The notes under the pieces were generated by a model that saw only the letters and a list, made by a program, of their open reading frames with translations, ran no database searches and was not told the DNA's origin. The position numbers and the translations under genes were made by a program. This document shows positions 5,923 to 11,302 of a stretch of 11,302 nucleotides of DNA, in pieces. How positions within the stretch are numbered: the stretch's first letter is position 1; every line of letters begins with the position of its first letter. Source of the DNA: Aquimonas sp044344935 (lineage in GTDB: Bacteria; Pseudomonadota; Gammaproteobacteria; Xanthomonadales; Xanthomonadaceae); assembly GCA_044344935.1 (NCBI GenBank), contig JBIJCA010000139.1:1-11302 (forward strand). The letters run 5' to 3'.

Positions 5923-8900
5923 ATGTCGACCGCTGACCGCACCCTGCTGGACCCCATTCTCGACGCCTTGAATTCGCGCCTGCCTGCGCCACGGCAGGCT
6001 GATGCCGCCGCGTTCGCCCGGCGTTTCTTCGGACGCATGCCCGCCGATGAGCTGGCCGCGCGGGCGCCCGAGCTGTGGGCTGCGCTGATCGCCGACCTGC
6101 TGGAGTTCATGCGCGAGCGCCGCCCGGGCGCGCCCAAGCTGCGCACCTTCAACACCCAGTCGGGCGAGGGCTGGGACAGCGCGCATACGGTCATCCAGAT
6201 CGTCAATGACGACATGCCCTTCCTGGTCGACTCAGTGAGCATGGCGATCGCCTCCTGCGATCTGCAGCTGCACGCGATCGTGCATCCGGTGGTGCAGGTG
6301 CAGCGTGACCCCGGTGGGCATGTCCTGAACATGGGGACGCACGGCGCCGACGAATCGGTGATGCATCTGGAGATCGATCGGCTGGCTGAGCCGGAAGACC
6401 TGCGGCGCGTGCAGGAGGCAGTGCTCAAGGCGCTGGCCGATGTGCGCAGCTGCGTCCGCGACTGGCCGCAGATGCGCGAGCGCCTGCTGTCGACGATCGC
6501 CTCGATGGACGCCCAGCCGATGCCGATCAGCGAAGAAGGCCGGCGCGAGGCACAGGAATTCCTGCGCTGGGTCGCCGATGACCACTTCACCTTCCTCGGT
6601 TACCGCGAGTATCGCCGCGACAATTCGAGTGGCGAAGATCTGCTGTATGCGGTGCAGGGCACGGGTCTCGGCATCCTTGCGGGCAAGGATGCGAGCGCCA
6701 AGCCGCGTCCGCTGAAGACCCTTGCCGCCACCCACATGCCGCAGTCCGGCGCGGTCGCGGCGCTGATCCTGACCAAGACCAACGCGCGCAGCTCGGTGCA
6801 TCGCCCCGGCTACATGGACTACATCGGCGTACTGGTGTTCGACGAGAGCGGTCGGCCGGTGTCGGAGCACCGCTTCCTCGGCCTCTACACTTCCAGCGCC
6901 TACGCCTCGCGGCCCTGGACCATTCCGCTGGTGCGGCGTCGCTACGAGCACGTCATGCGCGAATCCGGGTTGGCGCCGAACAGCCACAGCGGCAAGTCCT
7001 TGCGCCATATCCTCGAAACCTTGCCGCGCGACGAGCTGTTCCAGGCCGAGGAAGACGAGCTCTACGGAACCTCGATGGGCATCCTCGCCCTGCAGGAGCG
7101 CTCACGTACCCGGCTGTTCCTGCGCAGGGATCGCTACGGCCGCTTCTACTCGGTGCTGCTGTACATCCCGCGCGACCGCTACAACACCGACGTGCGCCTG
7201 CGCGCCGAGGCCCTGCTGCGCGACGCGCTGAACGGCGAGCGCCTGGACACCAACGTACAGATGGGCGATTCACCGTTGGCCCAGCTGCACATGATCGTGC
7301 GTCCGCGCAGCGGCGAGTCGCTGGAAGTCGATGTCGCCGCGATTGAAACCAAGCTGACCCAGATCGTGCGCAACTGGCATGACGAGCTGCGCGATCTTCT
7401 GGTGCAGCGCCTGGGCGAAGAGCGTGGCCTGAAGCTCACCCAGCGCTACGGCAAGGCGCTGCCGGTCGGCTACATCGAACAGGCATCGCCCGAGATCGCC
7501 GCCGCCGATGTCGAGCAGGCCGCCGCCCTGCACGGGCCGGAAGACCTGCGCCTGCGCCTGTATCGCAGCAGCCGCGAGACCGGTTCGCGGCTGCGTTTCA
7601 AGCTGTTCCGCTACGGCAGCCCGATCGTGCTGTCGGATGCGCTGCCGATGATGGAGAACATGGGGCTGCGGATCCTGTCGGAGCATCCCTTCGAGATGGT
7701 GGTCGGCACCGAGTCGATCTTCATCCAGGATTTCGAGGTCGTCAGTGCGCAGGAACAGATCGGCTTCGGTGGCCTTGACGTCGAGACGCTGCGCGGCCGC
7801 TTCGAGGATGCCTTCGAGCACGTCTGGCGCGGCCAGGCCGAAAGCGACGGTTTCAACGCCCTGATCCTCACCGCCGGGCTCGACTGGCGCCAGGTCGCCA
7901 TGCTGCGCGGCTACTGCAAGTACCTGCTGCAGGCCCAGGCGCCGTTCTCGCAGCCCTACATGGAGGCCACGCTCAACCGCTACCCGCTGGTGGCGCGCGT
8001 GCTGGTCGAGTATTTCCACGGACTGTTCGACCCGTTCCGCCTGCGTGAGTCCGCCAGCGAGCGCGCCGAAGGCGCCGCACTGCTGCGCGCGAGCCTGCTC
8101 GGCGTGGCCGGCGCCGAGCCGGATGAAACCGTGCTGGCCCAGATCGAAGCCCTGGCCGCGGCCCGCGCGGCCGATTCCGGGGCTCTGGTCGATGCGGGCG
8201 ACGATGCCCTCAGCGCGCTGCTGGAGAGTGTGTCCAGCCTCGACGAGGATCGCATCCTGCGCAGTTTTCTGGGGGTGATGCAGGCGACCCTGCGCACCAG
8301 CTATTTCCAGCGCCCGGACGGCAAGCATCGCGACTACATCAGCTTCAAATTCGACCCCAGTGCGGTGCCCGAGCTGCCCAAGCCCCGCCCTTACCGCGAG
8401 ATCTTCGTGTATGGCCCGCGGGTCGAAGGCGTGCACCTGCGCTACGGCCCGGTGGCGCGCGGCGGCCTGCGCTGGTCGGATCGACGCGAGGATTTCCGCA
8501 CCGAGGTGCTGGGCCTCGTCAAGGCGCAGATGGTCAAGAACACCGTCATCGTGCCGGTCGGCGCGAAGGGCGGCTTCTACGCCAAGCGGCCGCCGATCGG
8601 CGGTGACCGCGATGCCATCCTCGCCGAGGGCATCGCCTGCTATCGCCTGTTCATCAACGGCCTGCTGGACATTACCGACAACCTCAACGAGGCCGGCGTG
8701 ATCCATCCGCAGGACGTGGTGCGCCGCGATGCTGACGACCCGTATCTGGTCGTCGCCGCCGACAAGGGCACCGCGACGTTCTCCGACATCGCCAATGCGA
8801 TCTCACTGGAGCACGGCTTCTGGCTGGGCGATGCCTTCGCTTCGGGTGGCTCGGTCGGATACGACCACAAGGGCATGGGCATTACCGCCAAGGGCGGCTG

Positions 8901-10863
8901 GGAGTCGATCAAGCGCCACTTCCGCGCCATGGGTCGCGATTCGCAAACCCAGGACTTCACCTGCGTCGGCGTCGGTGACATGTCGGGTGACGTGTTCGGC
9001 AACGGCATGCTGCTGTCGAAGCACATCCGTCTGCTGGCGGCGTTCGACCACCGGCATGTGTTCCTGGATCCGAACCCCGATGCGGCGAAGAGCTTTGTCG
9101 AGCGCGAGCGCATGTTCAGGCTGCCGCGCTCGTCCTGGGATGACTACGACAAGGGATTGATCAGCGAGGGCGGCGGCGTCTACTCGCGCGGCCTGAAGTC
9201 GATTCCGCTCAGCCCCCAGGTGCGCGCGGCGCTGGGTATTGCCGAGGAGGTCTCCGCGCTGTCGCCGAACGAGCTGCTCACCGCCATCCTGAAGGCCCCG
9301 GTCGATCTGCTGTGGAACGGCGGCATCGGCACCTATGTCAAGGCGGGCAGCGAGACCCATGCCGATGTGGGCGACCGCGCCAACAACGCGATCCGCGTCA
9401 ACGGCAGCGAGCTGCGCTGCCGGATGGTGGGCGAGGGCGGCAACCTCGGCATGACCCAGAAGGGCCGCATCGAGGCGGCGTTGAACGGCGTGCTGCTCAA
9501 CACCGATTTCATCGACAACTCCGCCGGCGTCGACACCTCGGACCACGAGGTCAACATCAAGATCCTGCTGAACGATGCGGTGACCCGCGGCGAGCTCGGC
9601 ACGCCGGACCGCAATGTGCTGCTGGCTGAAATGACTGGCGAGGTCGAGCAGCTCGTTCTGTTCGACAATTACCGCCAGAACCAGGCCATCAGCATGATGG
9701 AGCGCATGAGCGTGTATCGCCTGGGCTCCAAGCAGCACTTCATCCGCACCCTCGAAAGTCAGGGCCTGCTCGATCGGCAGCTGGAGTACCTGCCGTCCGA
9801 CACCGAGTTCGCCGAGCGCAAGGCGCGCGGCCTAGGCCTGACCCGGCCCGAGCTTTCCATCCTGCTCTCGTATTCCAAGATCGTTTCCTTCCAGCAGCTG
9901 CTGGAGTCCGACGTACCGGAAGATCCCTACCTCTCGAAGGAACTGGTGCGTTACTTCCCGCAGGCCCTGCAGGAGCGCTACGCCGAGCACATGCAGCGCC
10001 ACCGCCTGCGCCGCGAGATCATCGCCACCGCGGTCACCAATTCGATGGTCAATCGGATGGGCGCGACCTTCCTCCTGCGCATGCAGGAGGACACCGGGCG
10101 CACGCCCGCGCAGATCGCCAAGGCGTACAGCATCGCTCGCGAAGTGCTGGACGCGCGCGCCCTGTGGGCCGACATCGATGCGCTGGACCTCAAGGTGCCC
10201 GAAGCCGCGCAGATCGACGCGCTGCTGGAAATCTGGGCGCTGCTGCGTTCGATGACGCGCTGGCTGCTGAACCGTCCGGGCGATCGTTTCGATATCGCCG
10301 ATGCCGTCGGCCGCTATCAGCCGGGCACCGAGGCGCTGCGTGCAGCGCTGCCGGAGATCCTCGCCGAAACCGATCGCGTGCGTTTCGCCGATGCCCGCGC
10401 CCGCTGGCTCGATGCCGGCCTGCCGCAGCCGCTGGCACAGCAGCTGGCCTCGCTGTCGATGCTGTACTCGGCGCTCGACGTGGTCGAGGTGGCGAGCGTG
10501 CACAGCCTGCCGGTGCCGGACGTCGCGCGCGTCTACTCGGGTCTCGGCGAGGCCCTGCATCTGCAGTGGCTGCTGCAGAAGATCGAGGAGCTGCCGGTCG
10601 ACGGGCGTTGGCACGCGCTGGCGCGCGGCTCGATGCGCGACGAAATGCAGCAGCAGCAGGGTGCGCTGGTCGTGCAGGTGCTGCAGTTCGGACGCGGCGA
10701 TGTCGGCAAGCGACTCGCCGGCTGGCTGAGTCGCGACGATGCGGCGCTGAAGTTCACCCTTGGCATGTTCGCCGACATGCGCACCCAGTTCGCCATGGAT
10801 TACCCCACGGTCTCGGTAGCGGTGCGTCGTCTGGCCCAGCTCGCATCGGCCGGAAGCGCCTGA
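5923..10863 (+). CDS. gdhB: NAD-specific glutamate dehydrogenase, large (GDH-180) class
   Basis: This enzyme catalyses L-glutamate + NAD+ + H2O to 2-oxoglutarate + NH4+ + NADH (EC 1.4.1.2) in the cytoplasm and feeds glutamate carbon into the TCA cycle. From this start it has 1646 residues, normal for the large bacterial class. The N-terminal half (about 1-700) is the regulatory region with ACT-like modules and conserved stretches such as FTFLGYREY (222-230) and HRPGYMDYIGV (293-303). The catalytic core (about 700-1240) carries GGLRWSDRRED (847-857), VPVGAKGGF with Lys882, VVAADKGTATFSD (943-955), the nucleotide-binding stretch VGVGDMSGDVFGNGM (1015-1029) and GEGGNLGMTQ (1170-1179). A helical C-terminal region follows. 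No frameshift or missing motif is seen. The open frame extends to an ATG at 5890, but that would leave only about 7 bases of leader if the -10 at 5871 is real, so 5923 is preferred; neither start has a strong ribosome binding site. The symbol follows Pseudomonas aeruginosa usage. Confidence 0.96.
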   Translation: MSTADRTLLDPILDALNSRLPAPRQADAAAFARRFFGRMPADELAARAPELWAALIADLLEFMRERRPGAPKLRTFNTQSGEGWDSAHTVIQIVNDDMPFLVDSVSMAIASCDLQLHAIVHPVVQVQRDPGGHVLNMGTHGADESVMHLEIDRLAEPEDLRRVQEAVLKALADVRSCVRDWPQMRERLLSTIASMDAQPMPISEEGRREAQEFLRWVADDHFTFLGYREYRRDNSSGEDLLYAVQGTGLGILAGKDASAKPRPLKTLAATHMPQSGAVAALILTKTNARSSVHRPGYMDYIGVLVFDESGRPVSEHRFLGLYTSSAYASRPWTIPLVRRRYEHVMRESGLAPNSHSGKSLRHILETLPRDELFQAEEDELYGTSMGILALQERSRTRLFLRRDRYGRFYSVLLYIPRDRYNTDVRLRAEALLRDALNGERLDTNVQMGDSPLAQLHMIVRPRSGESLEVDVAAIETKLTQIVRNWHDELRDLLVQRLGEERGLKLTQRYGKALPVGYIEQASPEIAAADVEQAAALHGPEDLRLRLYRSSRETGSRLRFKLFRYGSPIVLSDALPMMENMGLRILSEHPFEMVVGTESIFIQDFEVVSAQEQIGFGGLDVETLRGRFEDAFEHVWRGQAESDGFNALILTAGLDWRQVAMLRGYCKYLLQAQAPFSQPYMEATLNRYPLVARVLVEYFHGLFDPFRLRESASERAEGAALLRASLLGVAGAEPDETVLAQIEALAAARAADSGALVDAGDDALSALLESVSSLDEDRILRSFLGVMQATLRTSYFQRPDGKHRDYISFKFDPSAVPELPKPRPYREIFVYGPRVEGVHLRYGPVARGGLRWSDRREDFRTEVLGLVKAQMVKNTVIVPVGAKGGFYAKRPPIGGDRDAILAEGIACYRLFINGLLDITDNLNEAGVIHPQDVVRRDADDPYLVVAADKGTATFSDIANAISLEHGFWLGDAFASGGSVGYDHKGMGITAKGGWESIKRHFRAMGRDSQTQDFTCVGVGDMSGDVFGNGMLLSKHIRLLAAFDHRHVFLDPNPDAAKSFVERERMFRLPRSSWDDYDKGLISEGGGVYSRGLKSIPLSPQVRAALGIAEEVSALSPNELLTAILKAPVDLLWNGGIGTYVKAGSETHADVGDRANNAIRVNGSELRCRMVGEGGNLGMTQKGRIEAALNGVLLNTDFIDNSAGVDTSDHEVNIKILLNDAVTRGELGTPDRNVLLAEMTGEVEQLVLFDNYRQNQAISMMERMSVYRLGSKQHFIRTLESQGLLDRQLEYLPSDTEFAERKARGLGLTRPELSILLSYSKIVSFQQLLESDVPEDPYLSKELVRYFPQALQERYAEHMQRHRLRREIIATAVTNSMVNRMGATFLLRMQEDTGRTPAQIAKAYSIAREVLDARALWADIDALDLKVPEAAQIDALLEIWALLRSMTRWLLNRPGDRFDIADAVGRYQPGTEALRAALPEILAETDRVRFADARARWLDAGLPQPLAQQLASLSMLYSALDVVEVASVHSLPVPDVARVYSGLGEALHLQWLLQKIEELPVDGRWHALARGSMRDEMQQQQGALVVQVLQFGRGDVGKRLAGWLSRDDAALKFTLGMFADMRTQFAMDYPTVSVAVRRLAQLASAGSA

Positions 10864-10870
10864 TGGCCGG

Positions 10871-10926
10871 TCCCAGCGGCGGCGCGGCCCTGTGGTCAAG
10901 GGCCGTGGCCGTGCTGCCGGCTGGGA
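10871..10926. repeat. Nested inverted repeats after the dehydrogenase gene
   Basis: The outer arms TCCCAGC (10871-10877) and GCTGGGA (10920-10926) enclose an inner stem CGGCCCT (10885-10891) / AGGGCCG (10899-10905), which extends two more pairs outward through one G-U. The dyads start 8 bases after the dehydrogenase stop codon. There is no T-run, so if this ends or protects the dehydrogenase transcript it is not a textbook intrinsic terminator. Confidence 0.45.
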
Positions 10927-10963
10927 AGGGGCGGGCCGCCTGTGTCATGGTGGCAGCCTGCAG

Positions 10964-10991
10964 TCCGGACGCGCTGCGAAGCACGTCCGGA
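10964..10991. repeat. Strong hairpin with GNRA tetraloop upstream of nadK
   Basis: TCCGGACG (10964-10971) pairs with CGTCCGGA (10984-10991). After a single C-A mismatch, GCT (10973-10975) pairs with AGC (10980-10982) around a GCGA loop, which is a stable GNRA tetraloop. The element ends 35 bases before the NAD kinase start. No U-tract follows, so it may be a leader or 3'-end structure, or a factor-dependent or inefficient terminator. Confidence 0.55.
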
Positions 10992-11026
10992 TGACTCCCT
11001 GAACTCCACGGCACAGGATCCTAGCC

Positions 11027-11302
11027 ATGCGCATCGCAGTGCTTGCCAGTCGAACCCCCGAGGCGCAGGCCGCACGGACCGAGCTGGAGGTGCTGCACCC
11101 GCCGGTCGAGCTGGATCAGGCTGAAGCCGTGGTCGCGATCGGTGGCGACGGTTTCATGCTGCAGACCCTGCACCGCACGCAGTCACTCGGCGTGCCGGTG
11201 TTCGGCATGAAGACCGGCAGCGTTGGTTTCCTGATGAACGCCTGGCGCCCCGAGGGCCTGATCGAGCGCATTCGCGAGGCCCACGCCGCCGTGCTGCGGC
11301 CG
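11027..11302 (+). CDS. nadK: NAD kinase (partial, 5' end)
   Basis: NAD kinase phosphorylates NAD+ to NADP+ using ATP or polyphosphate (EC 2.7.1.23) in the cytoplasm. The first 92 residues are present and the window ends inside the gene. The frame begins MRIAVLAS and reaches the diagnostic GGDG motif early (residues 39-42 in VVAIGGDGFML), followed by FGMKTGSVGFLMN, the conserved nucleotide-binding stretch of the family. The early GGDG position indicates the short form, with no N-terminal extension. ATG at 11027 is supported by AGGA at 11015-11018 with 8-base spacing. It lies 163 bases after the dehydrogenase gene on the same strand, separated by two structured elements, so co-transcription is possible but not shown. 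Confidence 0.95.
   Translation, partial: MRIAVLASRTPEAQAARTELEVLHPPVELDQAEAVVAIGGDGFMLQTLHRTQSLGVPVFGMKTGSVGFLMNAWRPEGLIERIREAHAAVLRP

Noticed and set aside
7270..8706. 478-codon open frame on the minus strand inside the glutamate dehydrogenase gene
   Set aside because: It lies entirely opposite a well-supported conserved gene. Its His/Gln/Ala/Arg-rich translation is the usual antisense shadow of GC-rich codon bias.

Overview
The window is high-GC DNA with strong GC-ending codon bias in its genes, and its gene content looks like a gammaproteobacterium of the Xanthomonadales/Lysobacterales type. This assignment is an inference from protein style: a 180-kDa NAD-dependent glutamate dehydrogenase, a short-form NAD kinase and a 7TMR-DISM-like histidine kinase. 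No 16S or tRNA gene is present to confirm it. Both ends cut through genes.

Layout. (1) 1-1307, plus strand: the last 21 codons of an unidentified gene, overlapping by 4 bases (GTGA) a predicted outer-membrane beta-barrel protein with a signal peptide and a C-terminal Phe. (2) 1425-1850, minus strand and convergent with the first block: a small inner-membrane-anchored protein whose soluble part reads like a thioredoxin fold that has lost both the CxxC motif and the cis-proline. (3) 1857-2896: about 1 kb with no gene I can support. (4) 2897-5607, plus strand: a two-gene two-component system, made of a membrane histidine kinase with an extracytoplasmic sensor, a multi-pass membrane module and a HisKA_3/HATPase core, followed by a NarL/LuxR-type response regulator. 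(5) 5608-5922: an intergenic region with several inverted repeats that can pair in competing ways, and a possible -10 element close to the next gene. (6) 5923-10863: NAD-specific glutamate dehydrogenase of the large (GDH-180) class, full length with its key motifs intact. (7) 10864-11026: a spacer with two strong dyad structures, one an 8+3-bp hairpin capped by a GNRA tetraloop. (8) 11027 to the end: the first 92 codons of NAD kinase.

How the genes fit together. The dehydrogenase oxidises glutamate to 2-oxoglutarate and ammonium using NAD+, and NAD kinase converts NAD+ to NADP+, so the right half is a nitrogen/pyridine-nucleotide block. The two-component pair lies immediately upstream on the same strand and could regulate the dehydrogenase, but only position suggests this. 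The left half (barrel protein, redox-dead thioredoxin-like protein) is envelope-related and has no visible link to the right half. No insertion sequence, phage gene, CRISPR array or tRNA is visible. I see no previously undescribed multi-gene system. The most unusual items are the cysteine-free thioredoxin-like protein and the structured intergenic regions on either side of the glutamate dehydrogenase gene.
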